A DNA stretch of 64,000 bases from a virus, in the IMG/VR virus record IMGVR_UViG_3300042540_000949, positions 1-64,000 of that record; one strand, written 5' to 3'. The notes beneath the pieces are model-generated. The model saw only the letters and a program-made list of their open reading frames with translations, did no database searches and had not been told where the DNA came from. Position 1 is the first letter of the stretch. The number at the start of each line of letters is the position of its first letter. This document shows, one piece after another, positions 1 to 9,146 of this stretch. Both the position numbers and the translations under genes were made by a program.

Positions 1-388
1 TGACTAAAACTTGTTTATAACCTAATGATGTAGTACCTGATGTCGTAGATATGGAGTTATAATTATATTGTTTTCTTGCTATTCCTGCAGAAGAAAAACT
101 TCCAGTTGTACCATCACCCCAATTTACATTGTATGCTCCGGAACATTGCATGCCAATGCTGTTGGAGTCTAATTCATCATCCGTAATTGCCAACAACCCA
201 TAAACAATTTGTTGGCCAGATGTGTAACCAGGAATTGAAAGCCATTCTATTGGTCTAACCCAATCAGTTCCAATATTCCAATTATTTATTTCTTCATTCA
301 AATATTGTTGACGACCATCAATTACTCCTTTTGGAGAAGTAATCTCATTTCTTCCTATGTAACCACGATTTCTTCCGTTTGATGCCAT
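1..388 (-). CDS. Virion structural protein, N-terminal part (runs off window)
   Basis: The frame is open from an ATG at 388 to the left edge, so the C-terminus is missing. The protein begins MASNGRNRGYIGRNE and continues with a Gly/Ser/Thr/Asn-rich, beta-prone sequence without hydrophobic segments. I do not recognise a catalytic motif. It sits directly downstream of a collagen-like fibre gene (3-base gap) in a run of appendage genes, and the composition fits a tail-fibre or other particle-surface protein. The start is supported by the purine-rich GGAGG about 7 bases upstream of the ATG. The structural role is inferred from context and composition only. Confidence 0.5.
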   Translation of the reverse strand, partial: MASNGRNRGYIGRNEITSPKGVIDGRQQYLNEEINNWNIGTDWVRPIEWLSIPGYTSGQQIVYGLLAITDDELDSNSIGMQCSGAYNVNWGDGTTGSFSSAGIARKQYNYNSISTTSGTTSLGYKQVLV

Positions 389-391
389 AAT

Positions 392-1036
392 TTATCCTCC
401 CAAAAACCAAATTAATTCAAAAGGATCTGCTGCTGAAGCACTAGAAGCAATCGTAAGAGTGTTTCCAGATGTAGTTATGGTTATATTGCTTCCTTGAGCG
501 AGGCCAACATTTCCACTTAAACCATTCAAAGTTATTACATAACTTCCAACTGGTCCAGTAACTCCTTGTGGACCCGTTGGACCAGTGAAACCAGTAGATC
601 CAATAGGACCTTGAATTCCCTGTGGACCTTGATCACCAGTGAAACCAGTAGGTCCAATAGGACCTTGAATTCCCTGTGGACCTTGATCACCAGTGGGGCC
701 AATAGGACCTTGAATTCCCTGTGGACCTTGATCACCAGTGAAACCAGTAGGTCCAATAGGACCTTGAATTCCCTGTGGACCTTGATCACCAGTAGGACCA
801 GTTGGTCCCATGGCACCAGTTCCCGTATAACTTATTGTTATATTATTAGAAGATCCGGAAACACCAATAAATGTGCTTCCAAGAATATTAATGCTTCCTG
901 TAAATCCATTTAAAAATGTAACTGCATTCGCTGCTGTTGCATACACATCCCAAGCAGTTCCATTCCACTGCCAAGAACGACCACCAAAGGTGTAAATATA
1001 ACCGAATGTGGGAGATGTTGGAAAATCTAGAGGCAT
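392..1036 (-). CDS. Collagen-like tail-fibre protein
   Basis: This 214-residue protein has a short N-terminal domain (about residues 1-73), a collagen-like Gly-X-Y stretch (about 74-164) and a beta-rich C-terminal cap ending FELIWFLGG. The Gly-X-Y part uses GPTG, GDQG, GPQG and GIQG triplets and is encoded by near-perfect 54-base DNA repeats, which can shorten or lengthen the shaft without changing frame. Such triple-helical shafts are common in phage fibres. The neighbour upstream has another modular structural protein and the next larger gene carries a second collagen shaft. A late-promoter octamer ends 7 bases before the start codon and no Shine-Dalgarno is present. Fibre identity is solid; the receptor is unknown. 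Confidence 0.8.
   Translation of the reverse strand: MPLDFPTSPTFGYIYTFGGRSWQWNGTAWDVYATAANAVTFLNGFTGSINILGSTFIGVSGSSNNITISYTGTGAMGPTGPTGDQGPQGIQGPIGPTGFTGDQGPQGIQGPIGPTGDQGPQGIQGPIGPTGFTGDQGPQGIQGPIGSTGFTGPTGPQGVTGPVGSYVITLNGLSGNVGLAQGSNITITTSGNTLTIASSASAADPFELIWFLGG
587..793 (-). repeat. In-frame tandem repeats coding collagen triplets
   Basis: Four units lie end to end: 587-640 (54 bases), 641-694 (54), 695-739 (45) and 740-793 (54). They are almost identical at DNA level; the 45-base unit lacks three codons. All are in frame within the collagen-like gene and encode the Gly-Asp-Gln / Gly-Pro-Gln / Gly-Ile-Gln series. The near identity points to recent expansion by slippage or unequal recombination. 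Confidence 0.95.
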
Positions 1037-1043
1037 GTCTTAA

Positions 1044-1051
1044 TATTTATA
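1044..1051 (-). promoter_or_regulatory. Late promoter, TATAAATA
   Basis: An exact T4-type late octamer on the minus strand, ending 7 bases before the ATG at 1036. It overlaps the stop codon of the upstream gene. Transcription would start at or next to the start codon. Confidence 0.75.
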
Positions 1052-2282
1052 TGATTTCAAACCAAGAAAGATCTGTATAACCTTGTGTGTTATCTGTCGT
1101 AGGAACCAGTACGAGAACAAATGTATCGCTTACTCCCAGTTGTGTTCTTCCTATTTGAAAATTAAAATCATTTATGCTAGATACATCCAAGGTTCCGCTG
1201 CTACTTATATATCCACCGACAATATCAGTCCCACCAGTAACCCCTGTAGCCGTAATATTATATTGAACATTTCCATTGTAATGTGTTGTCCAAGTGTTTC
1301 CCGTTAAAGTTGGATTTAATAAAATTCTGTATTGCACTACTAATGGTTTGTTGCTTCCTGACGGTTCTATTGCCACACTAATATTTGACGGCACAATAAT
1401 ACTATCCAATCTATCGGGGGCCAATCGTATTGCAACCAGTGGATATTGAGTTCCTGCTGTTGTTAAAGTATGGGGTGTAGTTCCACTATGTGTTATATTA
1501 TATCTTCTGCTGAATCCTTCATATCCACCTTCAGACAATATCGTTGAGCAAATTTGTTTCATGGTACTGCTTGTTGCTTGGCTAGAAGTATTTTCAATTT
1601 CATATCTCAAAGGCAAACATGCAGTTGTCATATAGGTTGTGGAATTTTTATTCGTATTGTAGAATGTATGTGCTACAATGGGTTTTCCGTCTATAAAAAA
1701 TCCAGTTCGAACATCACCCACACCCAACCATTCGACATCCATCCAAAAAATATTTCCTTTTGTTACATCTAAAGTTACACCAGAAGAACCAGATCCATCA
1801 AATCGATCACTGTTCCAGTTTGATTGTGGTACTGTCTGTGTGGTATTTAACGAAGCCGAAGCCAAGCAAATAGATAAAGTAAGACCATCTTGTTGCAAAT
1901 ATACTCCATTGTATGGAGTTGCGGCGGTAACGCCACCAGTAACTCCGAAGTAACCAACTCTTTGTCTCAAACCATTTTTTGGTTGAGACATTGCAAATGT
2001 GTTTATTATTGTAAGAGACTTTCCTGGTTGATATGGAAATACCTTTTTTGTTTCAGAATACAGTTTGGATCCCACTGTCAGTCCTGAAGTTAATGATACT
2101 GTGCTTTCTGTCATATTATAAGAATATGTTCCGCCAGTTGCACCTCTGTAATCCCATTTGTCACTTACTTGGTATCTTTGTTGACTGTCAAACAAGGTAA
2201 AAGGATTGCTAACTTTTAGACGATTGAATGCATCAACTGCATTTCCCTTGAATCCGATTTGATCATTGAATAGGTATGACAT
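1047..2282 (-). CDS. Virion structural protein (tail-fibre-associated type)
   Basis: I place the start at the ATG at 2282, giving 411 residues beginning [14 protein letters not shown]. This ATG overlaps the stop of the upstream gene (TAATG) and has GGAG nine bases before it; the alternative ATG at 2297 would itself contain that GGAG. The N-terminal block NAVDAFNRLKVSNPFTLFDS resembles a block I know from structural proteins of T4-like marine phages, followed by Gly/Ser/Thr-rich beta-sandwich-like sequence with no enzyme motif. It lies in the appendage gene run. The exact position in the virion is not evident. Confidence 0.65.
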   Translation of the reverse strand: MSYLFNDQIGFKGNAVDAFNRLKVSNPFTLFDSQQRYQVSDKWDYRGATGGTYSYNMTESTVSLTSGLTVGSKLYSETKKVFPYQPGKSLTIINTFAMSQPKNGLRQRVGYFGVTGGVTAATPYNGVYLQQDGLTLSICLASASLNTTQTVPQSNWNSDRFDGSGSSGVTLDVTKGNIFWMDVEWLGVGDVRTGFFIDGKPIVAHTFYNTNKNSTTYMTTACLPLRYEIENTSSQATSSTMKQICSTILSEGGYEGFSRRYNITHSGTTPHTLTTAGTQYPLVAIRLAPDRLDSIIVPSNISVAIEPSGSNKPLVVQYRILLNPTLTGNTWTTHYNGNVQYNITATGVTGGTDIVGGYISSSGTLDVSSINDFNFQIGRTQLGVSDTFVLVLVPTTDNTQGYTDLSWFEII

Positions 2283-4327
2283 TATATTATTCTCCATCCA
2301 TTTCTGTAAATGAAATGTAAGCCCCCATTGTTTATGTTTAATATTGCAGAAGATTGATTATCAATTGTTTGTGATGAGGTTGCACCAACAATTGTTATAT
2401 ATCTGCTTGCTCCACTTCCCGCATTGCCAGATTCATCCTTGACAACAATTTGTCTTCCTGTTTCTGGATTTGTTGGAAGTGTAATAGTAACTGGACCACC
2501 ATAACTCACACCAATGTAATAATCCAATGGTGTTGCTGAATATGAAGAGCCCGTGACGGAAGTTGTGGTGAGAATTGATGATACACCACCAGAAGTTGTT
2601 GCTGTATTTGTTGGTTGGACCCATTGAGAACCGTTTCCATCATTGATGTAAACATACTCAATACCATTGTCAGAATCCATCCACCTGTCGCCTTGGGTTA
2701 TTCCGGATGGTGATGCAGACTGATAATAAAATCTATTTGCTGCTGAAGATTGTGTTGAGCCATCAGCAAATGCTATAAAAGCTCCTGTTGTAGTTCCAAT
2801 CACCAATCCCTTTGGAATTTCAAGGTTTTGAGTTGTTGTGTCTAATTTAAAATTTGCTTGTGCAGCTAATCTCGCTGTACTTGAATCTCTATATTGAACT
2901 GAACCACCAATAGATTTTGGTAGATCGGTAACTTCAATTTTTAAAACACCAATTCCACTAGAAGGATCTATTGTTAGACTTCCATTTGGAGATGCAATAG
3001 ATTGAACATAATTGCCTACTGGTCCTGTTGGACCTTGAGCACCAGTGGGACCTTGAGGACCAGTAGGACCTTGAGAACCACCTCCTCCACCCCCACACAA
3101 TCCACTCAAATCAATGTCAACATTTTTTCTTCTTCTTGTGATAGTGATTCCAGAACCAATGAAGTTCATGGTATCGACAGAACGAAGAATCTTGTCACCG
3201 TTCAGAGCAACATCAACTGCACCACCACCACCGGGTGTTGCCATTGCAATTTGATTGATTGCCTTTTGAACATCATCATTCTTGAGTTTGTCAAGAACAG
3301 AAGAAACGTGTTCAGAGTTGAACGAAAGAACACCATCTTCCAAGATTAATGGAAACTGTGCTTCTACAATTCCGGGATCGCCCTTGGGACCAGCAGGACC
3401 TTGAGAACCAGCAGGACCTTGTGTTCCCTTTGGACCAATTGGACCTTGTTGGCCGATTGGTCCACGTTCTCCACGATCACCCTTCTCTCCTTGGTCGCCC
3501 TTTGGTCCTTGTGGACCCATCGGACCTTGCAGACCCATATCACCTTGCTCACCTTTTTCTCCGGGAACACCCTTGGGTCCTTGAGGGCCTTGCAAACCGC
3601 GTGGGCCAACAGGACCAACTGGTCCTTCCTCGCCCTGATCTCCCTTTTCTCCTTGAGGACCAACAGGACCTTCAGGACCAACTTCTCCCTGTGGCCCAAC
3701 AGGACCTTTAGGACCAACAGGACCTTGAGGACCAGCAGGACCTCTTTCTCCTCTTGGGCCGACAGGACCGGGTTCACCTTGAATTCCTTGTGCACCAAAT
3801 TGAGGTACTATTTCTCTGACAATTGTTTTTTCAACCAATTGAACTGGCTGTTGAACAACTGGTTGAGAAACAATTTTTGGTGTTTCTACAATCTCTTCTA
3901 CGATGTTTTTTATTTGTGAAGGATTTCCAATAAATTTTACAATCTTATTGGTTTTTTGTTGTATGAAATATCTTTCAGAAACACCATGTCCCAGATATAT
4001 TTTTTCATCTGGGTGTACTGAATTTGTTTCCTTGAGAAGAGTATTCTTTTGAAGAGAACCAACAGGAAGTCTCAGACGAAATGAAGGCCCTTCAACATTC
4101 TCAAAGATGTATACGGGAATCAAAAGTTCTTTGATCTTTGAAGAGTTTCCTTCAACTACAAATTCTTGTCCGTCTTTGTCTTTCAACAATACTTTGGTAA
4201 TACCAACGCCAACAGATACCTTTGTGGGATTTCTTACCGAGTCTACAATTTGATATTCACAACCTTCCACAAGTATTGGGTGTGGTCTTGAAAGTCTTAA
4301 AGATGTCTTGTTCTTTCCAAAGAACAT
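2282..4327 (-). CDS. Large collagen-like tail-fibre protein
   Basis: This 681-residue protein has an N-terminal domain of about 175 residues with three similar basic/hydrophobic segments, a long Gly-X-Y region at about 178-319 (roughly 47 triplets, many charged GEKGD or GERGP types), a spacer, a short second Gly-X-Y run near 420-440 after a poly-Gly stretch, and a beta-rich C-terminus. Near residue 545 it has a [10 protein letters not shown] motif of a kind found in other fibre proteins and echoed in the 94-residue protein at 10965. The architecture is attachment domain, triple-helical shaft and tip. The start has AAGGAA shortly upstream and a CTAAATA late motif just before that. Confidence 0.8.
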   Translation of the reverse strand: MFFGKNKTSLRLSRPHPILVEGCEYQIVDSVRNPTKVSVGVGITKVLLKDKDGQEFVVEGNSSKIKELLIPVYIFENVEGPSFRLRLPVGSLQKNTLLKETNSVHPDEKIYLGHGVSERYFIQQKTNKIVKFIGNPSQIKNIVEEIVETPKIVSQPVVQQPVQLVEKTIVREIVPQFGAQGIQGEPGPVGPRGERGPAGPQGPVGPKGPVGPQGEVGPEGPVGPQGEKGDQGEEGPVGPVGPRGLQGPQGPKGVPGEKGEQGDMGLQGPMGPQGPKGDQGEKGDRGERGPIGQQGPIGPKGTQGPAGSQGPAGPKGDPGIVEAQFPLILEDGVLSFNSEHVSSVLDKLKNDDVQKAINQIAMATPGGGGAVDVALNGDKILRSVDTMNFIGSGITITRRRKNVDIDLSGLCGGGGGGSQGPTGPQGPTGAQGPTGPVGNYVQSIASPNGSLTIDPSSGIGVLKIEVTDLPKSIGGSVQYRDSSTARLAAQANFKLDTTTQNLEIPKGLVIGTTTGAFIAFADGSTQSSAANRFYYQSASPSGITQGDRWMDSDNGIEYVYINDGNGSQWVQPTNTATTSGGVSSILTTTSVTGSSYSATPLDYYIGVSYGGPVTITLPTNPETGRQIVVKDESGNAGSGASRYITIVGATSSQTIDNQSSAILNINNGGLHFIYRNGWRII

Positions 4328-4336
4328 GATTTCCTT

Positions 4337-4343
4337 TATTTAG
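4337..4343 (-). promoter_or_regulatory. Late promoter, CTAAATA
   Basis: Minus-strand CTAAATA followed directly by AAGGAAATC and the ATG at 4327. The motif ends 9 bases before the start codon, so any leader would be only a few bases long despite the purine-rich sequence. Confidence 0.65.
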
Positions 4344-4345
4344 TC

Positions 4346-6694
4346 TTATTCTTGGTAAGTGCTCAAACTCTTGAGATCCAATGCTGCGCCATTTAGATAG
4401 GTTATTTTTTTGATCACGCCATTGTAAAAATTAAAACCTTGTGCTGCGGTGGATGCGCCTTTGTATCCAATGGAGAAGAAACAAGCACCACAGATTCCGA
4501 ATTGTGTTCTGTCAATTGTGATGCCTTCTGTGTTACTTCCGTTGATTGAGGCACATACACCCATGATCGAATCACTAAAATTAAAGTAACTCAATGCAAT
4601 AATTGAATTTTTGACTGTATTAAGATTTATATTGGAACCAAAATTATAAGAAATGCCATTGTTGTGTGATATAAATCTATAACCACACATGCCCATTACA
4701 CGCTCAACTGCAAAACCATTGGTGCTTCCGGGTGCGTAGTTAATGGAAAACAGAGTTCTTACATTTCCTTGTGTGTGTATCGTATTGTCTTGCAACGAAT
4801 TATCTACAAGGGCGACAAAGGTGCCACTTGTTGCAGAAAACCAAGAAGAAAAAGATACACCATCCATGAACAGTCTGTCGGGGCTTCTTGTAACTGAAGA
4901 ACCAACAGTTTTGATGTAAGAAGAATCTGTAGTTTGATTTTCTAATTGAATATCTGCAACTAAAATTCCTGTACCTTCATAACCCGCTGCAGTAAAGCCC
5001 ACATTATAATTTGTAAAATTATTTGTAACATATATTCTAATACTATTATTGACACTTTCTTTATTAGTATAAGTAAATGTAATTTTTTTCCAATCATCGG
5101 GATAAGATGTAATTTTTCCTACAGGTCTTGGAATTGCTGCAAAACGGGAATCAATGTCAAATCTGTTTTCTGCTAAATCACATGTAATGGTACACGCTTG
5201 ATCTACCATTTGTATGGCCAAATACAGTGGTTCTTCTAAGCTATAATTTTTGGCCCAAATTGAAATTGTTGAAGATTGTCCGATTGTTCCAAGTGGTGGA
5301 GGGAAAAGGCCAGGATTAGAAGAAATATAGTGTTGTATGTTTCCTGAACCAATTGGGGTTAAGCGAAGAACATTATTTTCTCCAAATAAATCTGTTCCAT
5401 TGCAAGATCCCGTGATAACATCTAAAGATGAGGGACTAGTTGATTGCCAAAAACTTCCAGAATCATAAAAAGTTTCCAAAGAAGGCAATAAATTTGAAGA
5501 ACTACCTTCAACCAACAGACCTGCCAGATCTTCAATGTTTCCGTTCGAATTCAAATAGTAAGCAATTCTTGGAATATCTTGCTGTACATACGTCAATCCC
5601 GCATCATTTAAATATGATGCACTGCTTCCACGAAGGAATGTCAAGTAGTTTGTAAAATCAGCAGGCAACAATCTAAAATCAAATGTGATGCCAGTCAAAT
5701 TTCCCGTAACTGGTGTCAAGGCAAGTTGTTTCCAGCCTTGATTGGTTTTTATGTAAAGATTGTTGTCATCCCAGCACATTACACCCGGTGAGCCCTCTAC
5801 GAATGGATCAACTATTGTCTGTGGTTGTTCAATTCTTATTATCTTGTTTTTTACGTTAAGGGAAGCCACACCATCATCTAATTCCAAAAGCCCTTGCAAT
5901 TTGGTTTTTGTGGTAGAATTGTTCCCAATTACCGTTGTATTATTTCCAAGACCTTCTATTGCAGTGCCAATTATTATTTCATTAAAAGAAGTGGTATTCA
6001 GTGGTTTTGTACTATTTCCTATAAAAATTCCATTATTTACGTCTGTTACCTCTAGTCTAGTGGAACTGCAAGTTCCAGCAAGAGTTCCAATCGCAACAAC
6101 ATTTGTTCCTGAGTTTAAATTTTCTAAAGCTCTTCTACCTATTCCAACTATGTTAGTTCCTTGAATTGTTTTTGTTAAATTAGTGTCTCCAAGTGAAATT
6201 ACATTGTTTAAATTACTAATTGACGGACTAGACACATTAGTTGTAGATCCAATAATTATATTTGAACCCGTTGCTCTTATCACATAATTTGAAAATCTTA
6301 ACCCTGAACCTTCGGTGAGGGTTATTCCTTTGGTCGATATTCCATTGGAAAATTCCTGAGGTTGAGAAAATGATTGCGAAACATTAGTTCTAGCAACATT
6401 TGTCAAACCAAATGCCACAGTGTTTCCGGAAGTTTGAATGTTAATATTACTGTCACCGAAAAGACCAACAACCCCGCGAAGATTGTTTATGCTGGATACA
6501 ACATTTGTTATGCCAATTGATATTGTATTGGCTACACTTTGAACAACTACCCCAGTGTTTCCCGACAAACTCACATTTCCAATCAAACCATTGAGAGAAG
6601 ATACGCTTGCTGGTATGCTGACGGCAATTGAACCGTCAAGCACTTGAACTTGGTTTGGTGGTGTAGTTGTGACGGTGATCTGTGGGTTGCTCAT
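4346..6694 (-). CDS. Modular tail-fibre or adhesin protein
   Basis: A 782-residue protein with several repeated short beta modules near the N-terminus (SLNGLIGNVSL, SSINNLRGVVG, each followed by a VANTISIGITN-like strand), a middle block with the CWDDNNLYIKTNQGWKQL motif seen at fibre domain joints, and a C-terminal half that looks like one or two carbohydrate-binding jelly rolls. The LLVEGSSSNLLPSLETF segment matches the L-x-x-E-G-x-x-x-N-L-L pattern common in phage tail proteins with such domains. No catalytic motif is apparent. AGGATAAA precedes the ATG at 6694. The receptor is unknown; the fibre assignment rests on modules and neighbours. Confidence 0.7.
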   Translation of the reverse strand: MSNPQITVTTTPPNQVQVLDGSIAVSIPASVSSLNGLIGNVSLSGNTGVVVQSVANTISIGITNVVSSINNLRGVVGLFGDSNINIQTSGNTVAFGLTNVARTNVSQSFSQPQEFSNGISTKGITLTEGSGLRFSNYVIRATGSNIIIGSTTNVSSPSISNLNNVISLGDTNLTKTIQGTNIVGIGRRALENLNSGTNVVAIGTLAGTCSSTRLEVTDVNNGIFIGNSTKPLNTTSFNEIIIGTAIEGLGNNTTVIGNNSTTKTKLQGLLELDDGVASLNVKNKIIRIEQPQTIVDPFVEGSPGVMCWDDNNLYIKTNQGWKQLALTPVTGNLTGITFDFRLLPADFTNYLTFLRGSSASYLNDAGLTYVQQDIPRIAYYLNSNGNIEDLAGLLVEGSSSNLLPSLETFYDSGSFWQSTSPSSLDVITGSCNGTDLFGENNVLRLTPIGSGNIQHYISSNPGLFPPPLGTIGQSSTISIWAKNYSLEEPLYLAIQMVDQACTITCDLAENRFDIDSRFAAIPRPVGKITSYPDDWKKITFTYTNKESVNNSIRIYVTNNFTNYNVGFTAAGYEGTGILVADIQLENQTTDSSYIKTVGSSVTRSPDRLFMDGVSFSSWFSATSGTFVALVDNSLQDNTIHTQGNVRTLFSINYAPGSTNGFAVERVMGMCGYRFISHNNGISYNFGSNINLNTVKNSIIALSYFNFSDSIMGVCASINGSNTEGITIDRTQFGICGACFFSIGYKGASTAAQGFNFYNGVIKKITYLNGAALDLKSLSTYQE

Positions 6695-6695
6695 T

Positions 6696-7085
6696 TTATC
6701 CTCTTGTTACGTCAGGCAAGACAGTGATATTCCCACTCATGAGTGTATCAATGTCTCCCGTGTTTTTTTGTTCCTGTATGTCATAAAATACTTTGGTATA
6801 TGGTGGAAATTTTGCCGTGTCATCGGCACCTACGCACACAACAACGTTTCCAACGGCATTGGCGGAAATTCCGCCACACACACCGCCCGGAATTGTCATG
6901 ACGCTTCCAGCCGTTATGCCTGCTTCATAGGAAGCAAATAATTTTGATGGCCACTGTCCGTTACGAACCTGCATTTTCAAGGTCGAACCAGTCAAATCAT
7001 ATGTTCCCCCCGATGAATTTCGGAGAAACATAGTCCAACGGAGGGTATCGCCTCTTATTACAGTAGGATCATAAGAGTCAGCCAT
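6696..7085 (-). CDS. Small structural protein, BppU-N-like beta-sandwich
   Basis: A 129-residue protein. The segment GDTLRWTMFLRNSSGGTYDL followed by a TLKMQVR strand resembles the N-terminal Ig-like domain found in baseplate-attached phage proteins (BppU-N type), which describes how a polymer of fibres docks to the baseplate. It lies between a glycosyltransferase gene and the large adhesin gene and has its own late promoter 8 bases before the ATG with no Shine-Dalgarno. A docking role is inferred; the fold call is by pattern only. Confidence 0.5.
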   Translation of the reverse strand: MADSYDPTVIRGDTLRWTMFLRNSSGGTYDLTGSTLKMQVRNGQWPSKLFASYEAGITAGSVMTIPGGVCGGISANAVGNVVVCVGADDTAKFPPYTKVFYDIQEQKNTGDIDTLMSGNITVLPDVTRG

Positions 7086-7093
7086 TACTGAAA

Positions 7094-7101
7094 TATTTAT
7101 A
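7094..7101 (-). promoter_or_regulatory. Late promoter, TATAAATA
   Basis: Exact T4 late octamer ending 8 bases before the ATG at 7085 and overlapping the stop codon of the upstream glycosyltransferase. No Shine-Dalgarno fits between promoter and start. Confidence 0.75.
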
Positions 7102-8314
7102 ATTTCACTGTGGCTGCATTTGGACTTACGTTCAACGTGGTCTTATTGGATTCCTTGGCAATCTTTTCAGCCCATTGCTTTTGCTGCTGTTCCAAGTTCA
7201 TTTGGAACTGCTGAAATGCCTTACTGTAGATGTTCATGTTGTTTTGAACTCTTTCACGATGCTCCGCTGGTAGATAAGGCTCGTTTAGGAGCTTTTGACA
7301 GCATTGCATTCCCAACTGGGGCATTCCTGCATAGAAAGCCGTGGTTCCGATCTCGTCAAAGATGCCCCACAGATAATTGGCATTGTCAACGAATAAAATG
7401 TCATTCTGTGGAACTGGAATATGAGCGCCTAGGTGTGCAATCAAGAAAGCATTCCTTGGACGATTGTACTTTCTGTAGATGCAGGATAGATGGTATAGTG
7501 GCTCTACACGATTTGGTGCAGATTCAAACGCCATCATGAATGCATCGGCAATCTGTTCGACTGGCTTTCCTTGGAACTCTCGGCACATTCCGACACGCAT
7601 CCAAGAAAAGAATACTTCTTCGTGCCAACCACCCTGTTCGATTCTCTTGAGGTATTCCTTTTCCGCAATCTCAAACATTCTTGCGTCAAAGGCAGACTGT
7701 GCTGCATAGAATTGCTTGCGAGGCTGATTTGGATCCTTCTCCAAATATCCCTTAAGAATGTAATAATCCTTGGTATACTTTTCAATGTCGTTGGAAACAG
7801 ATCGTGAACGGCAACCTTCGGTACGAACTTCCCATGCATAGTCACCCTCAAGTTTGCCAACATTCATTGGCTGCTCGCAGATGGCATATTCATGCAGAGG
7901 CTCTTCGTACCACCACTTTTTCTTGCCCAAGTTGAAGATCTGGGCACGAAGCCACTTGAACTCTCCGCGCTTGATCTGGACTACATAACCGTCAAGATTG
8001 TCATCAAACTTATCGACAGGAAGAGTTCCCGTGATAAAGTCATCAGCATCGATCATCAGAGCCCATTTAGTCTTGCCCATGCAAAGTTCAAGAGCCTTTG
8101 AGCGATTGGTTCCAAAATCAGACCATTCGTGGTCGTGGATCTCACCGGGAATACCCTTTTCATCAAAGAACTTCTTGATGATCTCCTTGGTATTGTCCGT
8201 TGATCCGGTATCACAGATTACATAGTAATCAATGAAAGGTGCGCATGAAGCCAAGCAACGCTCAATGTTTGGGGCTTCGTTCTTTACGATCATACTCAAA
8301 GTCAACTTGTGCAT
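7097..8314 (-). CDS. Family 2 glycosyltransferase with helical C-terminal half
   Basis: The N-terminal GT-A domain (about residues 1-220) starts LTLSMIVKNEAPNIERCL, has the nucleotide-binding CDTGSTDNT turn and a DADD metal-binding motif near residue 90. The C-terminal half (about 200-380) is alpha-helical with TPR-like spacing. I use the ATG at 8314 because AAGGA lies 5 bases before it; the ATG at 8320 directly abuts that site. It follows regA by a short gap, where T4 would have its DNA polymerase gene, and precedes tail-fibre genes. It could glycosylate virion proteins or host surface glycans; the substrate cannot be read from sequence. Confidence 0.85.
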   Translation of the reverse strand: MHKLTLSMIVKNEAPNIERCLASCAPFIDYYVICDTGSTDNTKEIIKKFFDEKGIPGEIHDHEWSDFGTNRSKALELCMGKTKWALMIDADDFITGTLPVDKFDDNLDGYVVQIKRGEFKWLRAQIFNLGKKKWWYEEPLHEYAICEQPMNVGKLEGDYAWEVRTEGCRSRSVSNDIEKYTKDYYILKGYLEKDPNQPRKQFYAAQSAFDARMFEIAEKEYLKRIEQGGWHEEVFFSWMRVGMCREFQGKPVEQIADAFMMAFESAPNRVEPLYHLSCIYRKYNRPRNAFLIAHLGAHIPVPQNDILFVDNANYLWGIFDEIGTTAFYAGMPQLGMQCCQKLLNEPYLPAEHRERVQNNMNIYSKAFQQFQMNLEQQQKQWAEKIAKESNKTTLNVSPNAATVKL

Positions 8315-8322
8315 ATTCATCC

Positions 8323-8748
8323 TTATGTATTGAAAAACTTACGAAGAGATCCAGGATTGAACTTGGGAATCAATTCCCATTGTTCTTTCTCTGTATATTT
8401 AATTATCTTTAAACCAGATAGGGGCATTCGGTCTTTTACTTTTTCCTTGTCAACAATTTCCAGAAGTTCCCATTCTTCCAGCAATTTTATGATTGCGTTT
8501 CTTCTCTTGATGTCTTCTTCCGAGACATTTGATGGAAGGCCATCCAAGGCAAAAAGTTCTTTGAAATGGGCAACGATGTAGCATTCATTCTTGTGAATCA
8601 GGTGACAAGATTGATACAATACTTTCTTGCCCTTTGGAGACACGCCGATTCGTGACAAAGTTTCACGAACAACCATGAAATCTTCTGGGTCGAATAAAGT
8701 TACATGAACGCCTACATTATTGAATATTTTATCGGATACATCTGACAT
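8323..8748 (-). CDS. regA: RegA translational repressor
   Basis: The protein matches T4 RegA along most of its length: the block DPEDFMVVRETLSRIG, then KKVLYQSCHL, IVAHFKELFALDG and a C-terminal EQWELIPKFNPG. RegA binds ribosome-binding regions of early mRNAs and shuts down their translation. I choose the ATG at 8748 (141 residues) because AGGAG lies 11 bases upstream; a GTG at 8760 is also in frame but abuts that site. It forms an operon with gp62, gp44 and gp45 in the T4 order. DNA polymerase (gp43), which follows regA in T4, is not next here. Confidence 0.92.
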   Translation of the reverse strand: MSDVSDKIFNNVGVHVTLFDPEDFMVVRETLSRIGVSPKGKKVLYQSCHLIHKNECYIVAHFKELFALDGLPSNVSEEDIKRRNAIIKLLEEWELLEIVDKEKVKDRMPLSGLKIIKYTEKEQWELIPKFNPGSLRKFFNT

Positions 8749-8762
8749 AACTGCTTTCACTC

Positions 8763-9146
8763 CTACTTACCAGTTCCACCTTTGTTTAGATATGCTTTTA
8801 AATTGTCTATATCTGTTGTACTAAGGATATTTAGTACTTCTCTGGCTTTCATGTCGTTGTATCCAAAAACCTCTTTAATTACCGTAATATTTTCTTCGGT
8901 ATCCTTGCGTATCCAATGAGAGAAACGCTTCTTTTTTCTTACAGATAGTCTGTAAAAATCAAACTGGGATTTGGAATCAAGCCACGGGTGACAATTCATC
9001 TCGTTTGCATGAAACAATGTATCTGGAAAGTATGACAAGCATTTATTGACGACAAAAGCTGGATAAAGACGAACATCCTTTTCGTCCTTGTCCAGCAGCG
9101 CTTTCTTGTCGTGATTTATGCTGTTCAAAAAGTCTTTTAATTCCAT
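8763..9146 (-). CDS. 62: Sliding-clamp loader small subunit gp62
   Basis: A 127-residue protein in the gp62 position, beginning MELKDFLNSINHDK and containing HPWLDSKSQFDFYRLSVRKK, typical of the T4 family. In T4 one gp62 joins four gp44 subunits to load the gp45 clamp on DNA. T4 gp62 is longer (about 187 residues), so this is a compact version. Its ATG overlaps the gp44 stop by one base (TGATG), which suggests translational coupling. Assignment rests on order plus recognisable residues. Confidence 0.85.
   Translation of the reverse strand: MELKDFLNSINHDKKALLDKDEKDVRLYPAFVVNKCLSYFPDTLFHANEMNCHPWLDSKSQFDFYRLSVRKKKRFSHWIRKDTEENITVIKEVFGYNDMKAREVLNILSTTDIDNLKAYLNKGGTGK

Noticed and set aside
587-793. 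CRISPR-like tandem repeat
   Set aside because: Units are contiguous with no spacers, in frame and encode collagen triplets.
566-913. Plus-strand ORF with a regular Trp/Thr/Ser repeat pattern
   Set aside because: It is the complement of the collagen-coding repeats; the Gly-X-Y frame on the minus strand explains the periodicity.
2282-2297. Longer start (ATG at 2297) for the 411-residue structural protein
   Set aside because: It contains the GGAG that fits as ribosome site for the ATG at 2282, which forms a TAATG overlap with the upstream stop.
3349-3919. Long plus-strand ORFs opposite the 681-residue fibre gene
   Set aside because: Antisense shadows of the collagen triplets; no ribosome site or independent signal.
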